Source: Haladaptatus caseinilyticus
Lineage (GTDB): Archaea; Halobacteriota; Halobacteria; Halobacteriales; Haladaptataceae
Reading direction: 5' to 3'
DNA length: 64,000 nucleotides
Assembly: GCF_026248685.1 (NCBI RefSeq)
Contig: NZ_CP111037.1
Span: 248,001 to 312,000, forward strand
Below the pieces are notes generated by a model, which did not search any database, was not told the origin of the DNA, and was given only the letters and a program-made list of their open reading frames with translations. Of the stretch, positions 9,086 to 17,650 are shown piece by piece. A program made the translations under genes and the position numbers. The number at the start of each line of letters is the position of its first letter. Position 1 is the first letter of the stretch.

Positions 9086-9956
9086 CGGACTTGAGTTCGA
9101 CGACAATCGACCAAGTGTTGAACAGGAGAGGTCGTGGTACGATCTGCTCGCAAAGAGTGTCGCCCACTTGATCCTGATCGCTGCAAGTGCGATCATGACT
9201 ATCCCGTTCATCTGGGCGTTTCTCACCTCTCTTAAGCCCGAAAACAAGATATTTACCACTATTAGGCAAATAATCCCAGCAAATCCGACATTTGCCAACT
9301 ACATTAATGTCTGGATGCAGAACCCACTCGACCGTTGGATTCTCAATAGTCTCGTGTTGGCAGTCGGTGTCGTGTTCTTTACGTTAGTGCTAGACACGCT
9401 TGCTGGATATGCGCTCGCAAAGGGTGACTTCAAGGGCAAGTCACTCGTCTACACTCTCGTCATTGGGACGCTCGTCATTCCACCCCAAGTGGTGCTCGTC
9501 CCACTATATTTGGAGATGAACGCACTAAACTGGTCGAACACGTACTGGGCGATTATGGTGTTGTATATCGCCAACCCATTTGGGACATTCATGATGCGTC
9601 AATTCTTCCTTGGGGTTCCAGACTCACTCCTTGAGGCGGCGCGGATGGACGGCTGTAGCACAATTCAAATCTATACGCGCATTATGCTGCCACTGGCGAA
9701 GCCGGCGCTCTCGTCGTTGGGTGTGTTCACCTTTATCTTCGTCTGGGGAGCGTTCCTCTGGCCCCTGGTCATTCTCAACGACTCGGCGATGTACCCCCTC
9801 CAGGTCGGTATCGGACTGCTCACCGGACGATATAGCTCGCAGTGGGGACAGCTACTTGCGGCGGTTATCCTGGCCGCATTGCCCGTCATTGCTGCATACC
9901 TGCTCGCGCAGCGAACCTTCATGGAAGGTATTGCACTCACAGGAGGGAAAGGATAG
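9066..9956 (+). CDS. Sugar ABC importer permease (MalG-like)
   Basis: This 296-residue second permease has six predicted spans and the EAA loop EAARMDGCSTIQIYTRIMLP (about residues 186-205). It pairs with the MalF-like subunit to form the channel. The GTG start at 9066 overlaps the upstream gene by 20 bases, and a TTG at 9075 is an alternative. The C-terminus ends with FMEGIALTGGKG, a tail seen in many MalG relatives. The next small gene starts at the base after its stop codon. Confidence 0.92.
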   Translation: MITLSTDGLEFDDNRPSVEQERSWYDLLAKSVAHLILIAASAIMTIPFIWAFLTSLKPENKIFTTIRQIIPANPTFANYINVWMQNPLDRWILNSLVLAVGVVFFTLVLDTLAGYALAKGDFKGKSLVYTLVIGTLVIPPQVVLVPLYLEMNALNWSNTYWAIMVLYIANPFGTFMMRQFFLGVPDSLLEAARMDGCSTIQIYTRIMLPLAKPALSSLGVFTFIFVWGAFLWPLVILNDSAMYPLQVGIGLLTGRYSSQWGQLLAAVILAALPVIAAYLLAQRTFMEGIALTGGKG

Positions 9957-10184
9957 ATGCTACTCGATATACCCACTATCGTGTTGCGTCTCGGCTACGC
10001 TGGTAAGAACGAGCCGGTTGTCGGTGGTGCACTCGTCTTTTTAGTTGCCGCGATCGGCGTGCTTTACATGTCATTTATCCGTGATGAGATGGACGCTGGC
10101 CCGCTGATGAAAATTGGAGGAATCCTCCTTCTTGGGATGACGCTCTTAGCGTACTTCTGGCCGATGCGTCCGTGGCCACACTAA
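9957..10184 (+). CDS. Small two-span membrane protein in the ABC importer operon
   Basis: This 75-residue protein begins immediately after the MalG-like stop. It has two hydrophobic segments (about residues 21-41 and 51-68) joined by a short acidic loop FIRDEMDAGP, and ends WPMRPWPH. I do not recognise a named family. Zero spacing to the permease gene argues that it is translated and may be an accessory membrane subunit, but no function can be assigned. Confidence 0.7.
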   Translation: MLLDIPTIVLRLGYAGKNEPVVGGALVFLVAAIGVLYMSFIRDEMDAGPLMKIGGILLLGMTLLAYFWPMRPWPH

Positions 10185-10325
10185 GAGGCACGAATACCGT
10201 TTCATCAGACAGAGAATAGCTTAGACCGCAGGTCCAAGTCTTTTTCCAAACAGCGTATTTGTTCAACATCATGCCCTCGACGCGACGTAGATTGCAGGGA
10301 GTTATTCATAATAGTTGGTCGTAAA

Positions 10326-11768
10326 ATGAGTTGTATGAAAATCGCTGTTGGAACGATGAGCCATGAGACTAACACGTTTGCGAAGGGTTCGACCGGATTA
10401 GGAGCGTTTTCGACCGCAATCGATACTGACCTATTGAAAACAGATAACGTAGGACGTTCCCTTGGCGGTATCGTCGAAAAGCTTGAGCAAAATGGTGTAG
10501 AAATTGTGCCAACGATTGGTGCGAGTGCCCTCCCGTCGGCGACTGTCGAGCGAGAAGCATTTGAGTGGGTAAAACAGCGTCTCGTTGATCGACTCGACGG
10601 CGAGGATATAGATGGGGTTTGTCTCGACCTTCACGGTTCAATGTTTGTTGAAGGCGAACCTGATCCAGAAGGGAACCTTCTCTTAGCGGTTCGCGACGCC
10701 GTTGGTAGTGATGTGCCAATAACCTCGGCACTCGACATGCATGCGACCATCACCGGACGGATGGTCGAGCAGCTTGACGGCATCGCAGGCTATCGAACTG
10801 CTCCACACACCGATGTATATGAAACGGGTGCCCGAGCAGCGAATTTGCTGCTCGCTGCTGTTCGCGGCAAAGTTTCGCTTGCTATAGGATGGAACCGGCT
10901 CCCCATGATACTATCTGGAGAGCAATCGGAGTCCGAGGCAGAACCAATGCGTACGCTCATCGGTCTGCTCCGTGAGGCAGATAAAATTGATGGCATCTAC
11001 GATGCAAACTATTTCTTGGGGTTCCCATGGGCCGATACGCCCCACATGGGATGTCACTCGCTCGTGACCGGGGACGCATCTGGATCAGCCATCGTCGATG
11101 AGACCGCAGCCGATCTTGCACGCGAGTTTTGGCAGCGACGGCATGGTTTTGCATTCACCACAGAAGCACATAAACCATCGACCGCACTGAATGAAGCGAT
11201 AAAAACGAATGTTCGACCGGTTGTTATCGCCGATACAGGTGACATCCCCGGCGCGGGTGCGAGCGAGAACGCAACAAACCTCCTTTCGGAGATTTTGAAC
11301 CGAACCGACCTCGGAACAACACTGATCGCTGTAATTGCTGACGCCGATAGCTACGATACGTGCTGCACAGCAAGCGTTGGAACCACAGTCTCGCTTTCAA
11401 TCGGTCGTGTCTATCCAGACAGATCACCGCTCGAAGTTACAGGAACATTGGTCAGACATCTCAATACCGATGCCGTCAGGACCGTCCTCATATCGATCGA
11501 CGACGGCACAGACGTGGTAATCAGCGATCGCCGGACAAACGTCCACCGCGACCCTGAATTTGTTCGACGGTTCGAAATCGAACCCACAGAACGGGATGTC
11601 GTCGTACTGAAAAGTGGATATCTTAGTCCAGCCTGGAAAGAAGTCGCTGCGAAGCGTCTCTTCGCGTTGACACCTGGTGAGACTAATCAGCGACTTACTG
11701 AATTGCCATACGAGCGTATTCCACGTCCCATCTTTCCACTAGACAGTGACACGACATGGTCGTCATGA
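10326..11768 (+). CDS. M81 family metallopeptidase, microcystinase C (MlrC)-like
   Basis: This 480-residue protein aligns with the MlrC/DUF1485 family, zinc enzymes first known from breakdown of linear microcystin and common beside transporters. Visible signatures are GTMSHETNTF at the N-terminus, DLHGSMF and DMHATIT as likely metal-binding segments, YRTAPHTDVYETG and FPWADTPHMGCH. The C-terminal domain begins near residue 300 (VIADTGDIPGAGAS). A TTATTCATAA box about 25 bases upstream supports the ATG at 10326; ATG four codons on is also possible. Its position after a sugar-type importer suggests an amide-bonded or modified sugar substrate, which is only an inference. Confidence 0.88.
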   Translation: MSCMKIAVGTMSHETNTFAKGSTGLGAFSTAIDTDLLKTDNVGRSLGGIVEKLEQNGVEIVPTIGASALPSATVEREAFEWVKQRLVDRLDGEDIDGVCLDLHGSMFVEGEPDPEGNLLLAVRDAVGSDVPITSALDMHATITGRMVEQLDGIAGYRTAPHTDVYETGARAANLLLAAVRGKVSLAIGWNRLPMILSGEQSESEAEPMRTLIGLLREADKIDGIYDANYFLGFPWADTPHMGCHSLVTGDASGSAIVDETAADLAREFWQRRHGFAFTTEAHKPSTALNEAIKTNVRPVVIADTGDIPGAGASENATNLLSEILNRTDLGTTLIAVIADADSYDTCCTASVGTTVSLSIGRVYPDRSPLEVTGTLVRHLNTDAVRTVLISIDDGTDVVISDRRTNVHRDPEFVRRFEIEPTERDVVVLKSGYLSPAWKEVAAKRLFALTPGETNQRLTELPYERIPRPIFPLDSDTTWSS

Positions 11769-11831
11769 AGTGACGTTCATTGTTAGTGGCGGATTTCACG
11801 AGAAATCAGACCACCCGTTGGCACAAACGGA

Positions 11832-12901
11832 TCACTGTGTACCAAACTCAACAACGGTTTTAATAACGTCGTTACCAGTCTCAAACGCTGTTTCGGTCTC
11901 ATCAGGTGCATATACACTAGTCACAAATACGTCGAAGAACCAGTCGGGAAATTCCGTAAGTCGCGCTTTTGCCGCCTCAAACTGCCTGACATTGGAGTTG
12001 ACGCTGCCAATGAGTGCTTTGTTTTTTAGTACAATTTCGCGGTGCAGTCGCCCGCCATCAACCTCAAATTCCCAGTCTCTCGGAATGCCGAGTAGCGCAC
12101 CAACCCCGTTCGGTGCGAGCGCATCTACCGTCTCAAAGGCATGCTTCGCATACTCCGTTGCCTCGTAGACGAAGTCGACCGCCTCATGAGCGTCGGGCAT
12201 CCCATCTACTGGTGTTTCGCGGGAGCCGACATACGTACTGCTGAGACGCTCGATGATTTCGATTGTTGGGTCAGGATGGTCGCGTCGAGCGAGACAGTAG
12301 TTTCGTTTAAATGATGACGACGGCGTTTCTAACAAAGCAAGCGTAAGAAGACCGAGCGGTCCGTTGCCAAGGACGAGTGCCGACTCCGGGTTCCACTCGA
12401 ATGCCGAGCGAGAGGCAACGGCGTGTTCAAACACCTTTTCAGAGTTCAATATCGGCTCAACAAGGAAGCCGTAATCTGAGAATGAATCTGGGACGAAATC
12501 AAGAAACTCCGGTGAACTCGTGAAAAATTTGGACATATAGCCATGTGCGCCAACAATTCCCCGCTCAACATAGTATCCATCAGATTTCATGTCAGGCTCA
12601 CCTGCTTGAAGTAGTTGTTTGTCTCATCTGGTGGTCGACGGACTGTCGGCACGACAAGGTCTCCGTCTTCAAGGTTAGTACCGTTGGCGTCTTCAACGAC
12701 AGCGACGGCCTCATGACCGAGAACTTGGTAGTCATCTCCCTCAGGATATCCACCGTGATTTCCTTGTATTACTTCGTGGTCTGTGCCGTCGATGCCAACC
12801 CGCAGCGTCCGAAGGTGTGCTTCGCCCGCCGCGGGAACTGGGTCAGGTACTTCGGCAAGTTCCCGGTGAGAGTTCCCACGTTTCACAACGATGGCTCTCA
12901 T
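11832..12901 (-). pseudogene. gdh: Glucose 1-dehydrogenase (zinc-dependent MDR type), split by a frameshift
   Basis: Two adjacent minus-strand frames make one haloarchaeal glucose dehydrogenase. The first, 12587-12901 (104 residues), carries the catalytic-zinc segments GIDGTDHEV and LGHEAV. The second, 11832-12590 (252 residues), carries FLVEPI with the further zinc ligand, the NADP Rossmann motif LGNGPLG and the C-terminus. Adding one base near 12598 restores the family reading FKQ-GEPDMKSDGYYVERG, so about one base is missing. A GGAGGTG ribosome site just before 12901 supports that start. The shifted frame stops in an ATGA overlap with the second ATG, so coupled translation of two fragments is possible. 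In family members the enzyme starts the semi-phosphorylative Entner-Doudoroff route. Confidence 0.85.
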
Positions 12902-13304
12902 TTGGTGGCACCTCCGATCGACGCTGTGCGATCAAATTGCTCTGTTTGATAAGTAATTGGATAACCAATGAATACCATATAAAGACATTTCGCAATAGAT
13001 AATGAATATTCCGACAATAAGAAGTAGTTTCATAAAATTCAATGATTATTAAACATAATACACCAGTTGAGATTAGTCACTGATGGGCATTAGAATCAGG
13101 GTTGAAGACTGTGATGAACGGCTTGACACTAGTCGAACGATACTTGGAACAGAACAAGAACATCATCATATGGATAATATGATACTTAAGTTGTCATGTG
13201 GAGCATCCGTACTGATGCAACGTTTGTCGGTGATGCTAGAGTATCAGGACAATTCAAAAGTAGTATTGACACGTGTGAGTCATCAATTCATTAGATCAGC
13301 AGCT
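12902..13304. other. AT-rich intergenic region
   Basis: This 403-base gap is AT-rich, unlike the flanking dehydrogenase gene. It contains the gdh ribosome-binding site at its left edge and several TATA-like tracts. A 79-codon open frame at 13083-13322 on the plus strand has no recognisable family and overlaps the kinase 3' end, so I do not count it as a gene. Confidence 0.5.
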
Positions 13305-14258
13305 TCAAAGAGGTGTTTGTGAAAGTGCCAGTGAACCATATAAACCAATATGTTCACCTAGTTTGCTTACTGTGATATCCGGCTCTTGGACATATACATA
13401 TGAATCCAAATACTCATATAATGGGTTCAATATTGATTCTTGATTGTTTAGTACGACACTTCCACTGAGTGTCACTAACCCAGGGTTATATGCATTAATC
13501 AGATTTCCCATGCCTGCTGCATTATATCTTCCAATTTGGTCGAGATAATTTCTCGCTACATCGTCTCCTTGTGCTGCTTCGTAAAAGAGATCTTTCGCAC
13601 TCAAGCTATTATATGAATAAAGTGAAGAATCACTATTTTCTTGTGTTAATTTCTGCGCCACGAACGAAGGAATTCCACGTCCAGAACAATACGCTTCCCA
13701 CGCCCCTTTTACCCCGCAGCTACTATGATCACTTGAATAGTCTACAGTTAGAAGTCCGATTTCAGCACTTTGACCATCTTCTCCGGTTAAAAGATTCCCA
13801 TTTTGAACGATACCGCCACCAATTCCTGTGGAGATTGATACATGAGCAACCGTATTATATTCGCTTCCTTCTCCAAAAACCCATTCTCCTAATACTGCAC
13901 TATTGCAGTCATTCATCAATAGCACGTTGACATTATACTTGTCTTCGATCTCATCTTTTACTCTTATATTATTATATTCAGATCCTTCAGATGAGTCCAA
14001 GCTGGTAATTATACCGTCTTCTTTACTGATTAGACCCGTGCTAGAGATATTGATAGAGCTAATGTCGAATTTACTGTAAGATTGTGCCCATTGAATAACC
14101 TCATCAATTTGCTCAATAAGTCTAGCCGGTTGTGTAAATTGGCAGTTGACCTCTGTGAGAAATTCACCGTTATGCGTACCGACAACAGCCTGTAATCGTG
14201 TACTTCCGATATCTATGGCAAGAACTTTTTCTTGTAATCCTATTTGTGATTTAATCAT
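13305..14258 (-). CDS. ROK family sugar kinase
   Basis: This 317-residue protein follows the ROK fold (repressor, ORF, kinase) of sugar kinases. It has an N-terminal phosphate loop LAIDIGSTRLQAV, the catalytic region VLLMNDCNSAVLGE, the second ATP loop STGIGGGIV and a YNPGLVTLSGSV segment near the C-terminus. The usual zinc site is degenerate (DHSSCGVKGAWEAYCSGRG): one His and two Cys remain. No helix-turn-helix precedes the kinase domain, so it is a kinase and not a repressor. The gene is clearly more AT-rich than the rest of the locus and is flanked by AT-rich gaps, which suggests separate acquisition. It may phosphorylate the imported sugar. Confidence 0.85.
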   Translation of the reverse strand: MIKSQIGLQEKVLAIDIGSTRLQAVVGTHNGEFLTEVNCQFTQPARLIEQIDEVIQWAQSYSKFDISSINISSTGLISKEDGIITSLDSSEGSEYNNIRVKDEIEDKYNVNVLLMNDCNSAVLGEWVFGEGSEYNTVAHVSISTGIGGGIVQNGNLLTGEDGQSAEIGLLTVDYSSDHSSCGVKGAWEAYCSGRGIPSFVAQKLTQENSDSSLYSYNSLSAKDLFYEAAQGDDVARNYLDQIGRYNAAGMGNLINAYNPGLVTLSGSVVLNNQESILNPLYEYLDSYVYVQEPDITVSKLGEHIGLYGSLALSQTPL

Positions 14259-14777
14259 CGATGTTTAACAATGAGCCGACCTCCGACAAATAGCTTCATA
14301 GGTTAATTTTCATCTGGTCTTGCTACTCTCGATGTTCTGCAGCTAATTGTGCGTACAAACGCTCAAAACTTTAGCTACTGAACTATACTCTCTATATCTC
14401 TCGCTCTGTGAGTTGTCTCGGAACGTGACCCTAAAACACTCACCTTGTGCTTTTGTAGAAGATCATACCAGCGCCAAATTACGTCAAAAGTGATTTGTTA
14501 AACACCAAACCCGACGGTTTCAGTCGATCCACAGGTAAGTCATGTCTGTCCGGTCGTGTTGAGTGACGTCCCGTAGTGACGACATTCGCAAATAACACTC
14601 TCATCCCTAGAGAGCCACCACTGTACTATGCCAGGGAGCGTCATATTATCTGTCCTTTCTGGCTCAACGAAATAAAAATCTTTTCCACCCTTATATTGAA
14701 TTAATTATATATAAGAAATAAAATCAGTCACGCAAAGACACACAGATTCCCAAAATCGAACGACTCCACTAAGGATA
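14259..14777. other. Intergenic region with a decayed zinc-ribbon fragment
   Basis: No intact gene is visible in these 519 bases. On the minus strand at about 14505-14640 a frame reads ESVICECRHYGTSLNTTGQT, stop, LTCGSTETVGFGV. This resembles a small zinc-ribbon protein (CRHCGT...CPTCGS type) with one Cys changed to Tyr and an in-frame TGA. The right part (14640-14760) is very AT-rich. Confidence 0.35.
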
Positions 14778-15029
14778 TTATTTCGCCCCCAAGGGATGCG
14801 GGCGCTCGATAAAAGTGTCCGTATTCGAAAAGCAATAGCGACGAGTTCCAACTCTGCGGTGTCGTTCGATGATATCTTCGGCAGTTGGCTGCTCGAGCTC
14901 TTCACGATCTTTGAGGGTGGTGTACGCTTGCTCGTATGTGAGTTCTCCGTCACTCGGCAGTGCGTTTGCGAGTGTCTCGAGCGATTCTTGCGCAAGTGGT
15001 GTGAGTGGCGATTGCCGATTCGAAATCAT
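14778..15029 (-). CDS. Small SPLTPLAQE-type protein, C-terminus altered
   Basis: From the ATG at 15029 this reads MISNRQSPLTPLAQESLETL and continues through YEQAYTTLKDREELEQPTAED. The first 50 residues align closely with the 75-residue protein at 19779-20006 (SPLTPLAQEAIDAFA, YDQAYTILAEEEDLERPAAED). After DIIER the two diverge: the expected LYMKGYLYEV-type end is replaced by HRRVGTRRYCFSN. This suggests a frameshift or recombination at about 14880. The family looks like a compact helical, possibly winged-helix, domain; no function is known to me. A perfect palindrome lies 118 bases upstream. Confidence 0.5.
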   Translation of the reverse strand: MISNRQSPLTPLAQESLETLANALPSDGELTYEQAYTTLKDREELEQPTAEDIIERHRRVGTRRYCFSNTDTFIERPHPLGAK

Positions 15030-15145
15030 CGATATTTGCAAAAACACGAGCCAGCGGCCTAAATCCTCGGGACAAATTGACACACGCTCGCCTCATTAGG
15101 GGTCTGATGATGTAAGGGAAATACACGACGTACCGGGTGCTGAAA

Positions 15146-15164
15146 GTTAGTATAGTATACTAAC
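15146..15164. repeat. 19-bp perfect palindrome, copy 1
   Basis: GTTAGTATA-G-TATACTAAC has 9-base perfect arms around one base. Near-identical sites lie at 20323, 36531 and 37349, and a related inverted repeat at 43911. It sits between the eutA stop and the small gene at 14778-15029. Possible roles are an operator, a bidirectional TATA element or the end of a mobile element. Confidence 0.8.
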
Positions 15165-15447
15165 CAAGAGTGATCGACCAAACCCAGGAAAGATGCGCCC
15201 CATCGACTTGTCCACCGAATCCCCTCCGGGATCTCGAGTATCCGATATTCTAGGTGAGCAGTCGCAACCGAATGGATTTTTGAACTATTTATTCGGTAAC
15301 ATTCTGGCGTTGCTGGCGAAAGCAAATAGAGAGCAGAATACACAAACAGCCGGTGGTTACAATAATATACTAACAACGCCGGTTCGCAATCGGAATAGCA
15401 AAACCCAATAGAATGTTGCGGAAGAAATTCAATTTGAGCTGATAGCG

Positions 15448-16902
15448 TTAGTTTCCAAAAGCAAGTGACTTAACCACGACCGGGACAGTCCTGCCAGTCA
15501 TAATCGACTCACCAATATCTATGTAATCGCCATCGTTAGCTGCAATTTCGTCGATGACAATAAGGGGCGCAGACGATTCAGAGACAGCTCTCAGCCGCTG
15601 TGCAAGCGCTTTCGCACAATTCTGCTGTGTAAGTATAATACGAGGTTGATCGTTGGTAAATCGAGTTTCGTAAACGTCCGCTAGAGCCTGAGCGAGAGTT
15701 GATATCCGATCATAGCTCAGGGTTTCAATCAACGGAAGCGAAAGTACAATCGGGTTACTGTTGGTCGTATCATATAGTTCATGCCCTCGATCAACACAGT
15801 ACCCAATTTCATGCGCGATGTAATCTCGATCCTGACCAGATTCAATCGGCGGTCCTTCGATGACGGGGAGGTTCTTTAATGGCAGTAGTGAGTCATCGAT
15901 ATGTACAGTGGTCCCGCTGAAAGATGTTGTCTGCGTACCAGCCCCGATAACAGTTGCACGAATATCTTCGGTCGGCTCATAGACAGAAAGAGACGATTGC
16001 TCGAGTCGGGAGTGTATCCTTGACGCAAGGACCTCTCCAAAGTCATGAACGGTGAATTGTGAGTCGATCGATGGATTTCTTTCTGCTTGAACGAGACGGC
16101 CCACACCACCACTAAACATGACAGTGGAGACCCCACGAGTAGAATATTCAGTATCCCCGATTGTCAGGGCTCTAGTGTCGGACTGGATGGAATCTCCGAC
16201 AATCGTCTCAAAGATAGCATCAACCATCACTGTAGCGAGCTGAGACAACTGTTCATCACTTGGTTTCGTGTCAGCACGAATCTCGAGTTCACACGCATCG
16301 ATCAGAAACTTTGCTGGCTCAGAGAGGTGCGTGATACGGCCATCCGAAGTGAATCGAAGCAATCGCCCACCGACATTGAGACAGCGAGTTTCCACGACCT
16401 TCGATCCAGAAAAGAGGCACATGTTTGTAGTCCCGCCACCAATATCCACATTGAGAATCGATTGGTGGTTTTCTGCAGCCCATGTCGCAGCACCGGATCC
16501 ATATCCTGCTAGTACTGATTCGAGTTCGGGGCCTGCCGTTGCAACGACAAACTCCCCTGTATCTTCAGCAAGTAGCTTCACCAGTTCCTCTGCGTTCTCC
16601 TTGTAAGAGGATTCACCAGTGACAATAACGGCCCCGCTATCGATATCTGTCGGTGAGTAGCCCGCTATCTCGAACTCGGATTCGATCAGATTTTGAATTG
16701 TAGGGACATCGAGTGTGTGCTCATCCACGAGTGGTGTCTCGTAAATTTCCCCTCGATACGTAATCTGAGACTCCTCAATATCGGCAGTGACAGCACCGAT
16801 ACCCGAAGAAGAAACGGTGAGTTCACTGATGATGACCTGCGTCGTCGTCGTCCCGATATCGATACCGACACTGGTCAATACGGTAGAATTAGAACCAGAC
16901 AT
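15448..16902 (-). CDS. eutA: Ethanolamine ammonia-lyase reactivating factor EutA
   Basis: This 484-residue ATPase of the actin/Hsp70-like fold matches EutA, which releases damaged cobalamin from ethanolamine ammonia-lyase so that the enzyme can be reloaded. Diagnostic segments are VGIDIGTTTTQVI at the N-terminus, GAVIVTGESSYKENA, VATAGPELESVLAGYGSGA, the phosphate loop LNVDIGGGTTNMCLF, and CLNVGGRLLRF. These match the bacterial EutA order over its whole length. It lies 13 bases after eutC and is the last gene of a eutB-eutC-eutA operon. No microcompartment shell genes are seen. A MutL/GlmL-type assignment was considered, but the EutA motifs and neighbours decide it. Confidence 0.93.
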   Translation of the reverse strand: MSGSNSTVLTSVGIDIGTTTTQVIISELTVSSSGIGAVTADIEESQITYRGEIYETPLVDEHTLDVPTIQNLIESEFEIAGYSPTDIDSGAVIVTGESSYKENAEELVKLLAEDTGEFVVATAGPELESVLAGYGSGAATWAAENHQSILNVDIGGGTTNMCLFSGSKVVETRCLNVGGRLLRFTSDGRITHLSEPAKFLIDACELEIRADTKPSDEQLSQLATVMVDAIFETIVGDSIQSDTRALTIGDTEYSTRGVSTVMFSGGVGRLVQAERNPSIDSQFTVHDFGEVLASRIHSRLEQSSLSVYEPTEDIRATVIGAGTQTTSFSGTTVHIDDSLLPLKNLPVIEGPPIESGQDRDYIAHEIGYCVDRGHELYDTTNSNPIVLSLPLIETLSYDRISTLAQALADVYETRFTNDQPRIILTQQNCAKALAQRLRAVSESSAPLIVIDEIAANDGDYIDIGESIMTGRTVPVVVKSLAFGN

Positions 16903-16915
16903 AGTTCACTCACCG

Positions 16916-17650
16916 TTACTCAAGATCAAGACCACTCCCCTCGTTCTCATCCATCTGTTTGACAAGGTCAACAATTTGAGCGCCTGCTTCGATTGCGGGA
17001 AGTCCATCAGGGTGTATATTCGAGATAACGGATTTCTTTGCCGTCGCCATTCCTCGTTGCGGACTATAGACGAGGTATGCACTCAAGCTCTTAGCCGTGT
17101 TCAATCCTGGTCGTTCTCCAATCAGGTTCACAATGATGGTTGCGCCGAGCTCCTCGCCGATTGCATCCATCACATCGACACGACCATATCTTACAAAGAG
17201 TGGTGTTCCAACCTCGAATCCTTGCTCTTCAAGACCGTCGGTAAGCATCGGTAAGAGATCTGGGATGTTCTCTTCCACTGCTGTGGAGCTTAACCCATCA
17301 CAGACGATGATCTGGACATCTGGATCCTGGATACATTTCTTTCGAATCAGACTCATCGTTTCGTCCGATAGCTGGCGCCCCAGATCGGGTCGGGCAAGAT
17401 ATTGATCTTGATTGGTAACGCAACTCTGGATCTGCATGAGTCCCAGTTCTTCAAGCGCTTCTTCATCGACCTGTGTGAGGACTGCATCACGTGCTTGTGC
17501 ATGATCTGCCCGAAACGAGAGGATAGAGGATGTGCGAGGCCGGGTGCCACTCCGTCCAACCCCAAGTCGGGATGCACTTATATTTCTAATTTGCTCTAAG
17601 GCGTTCTCGTGGTCTGTATCATCCACGTGCTGGGTTTCTTTATTAGTCAT
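16916..17650 (-). CDS. eutC: Ethanolamine ammonia-lyase small subunit EutC
   Basis: This 244-residue subunit pairs with EutB in the adenosylcobalamin-dependent enzyme that splits ethanolamine into acetaldehyde and ammonia. It shows the family features SASRLGVGRSGTRPRTSS, FRADHAQARDAV, QIIVCDGLSSTAVEEN, and the C-terminal ERPGLNTAKSLSAYLVY signature. The length is somewhat below the roughly 290 residues of the enterobacterial protein because the N-terminal extension is short. The start overlaps the eutB stop by 4 bases (ATGA), which implies coupled translation of the two subunits. Confidence 0.94.
   Translation of the reverse strand: MTNKETQHVDDTDHENALEQIRNISASRLGVGRSGTRPRTSSILSFRADHAQARDAVLTQVDEEALEELGLMQIQSCVTNQDQYLARPDLGRQLSDETMSLIRKKCIQDPDVQIIVCDGLSSTAVEENIPDLLPMLTDGLEEQGFEVGTPLFVRYGRVDVMDAIGEELGATIIVNLIGERPGLNTAKSLSAYLVYSPQRGMATAKKSVISNIHPDGLPAIEAGAQIVDLVKQMDENEGSGLDLE

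Noticed and set aside
13083-13322. 79-codon plus-strand open frame in the AT-rich gap
   Set aside because: No recognisable family, no clear promoter at the right distance, and it runs into the 3' end of the ROK kinase gene.
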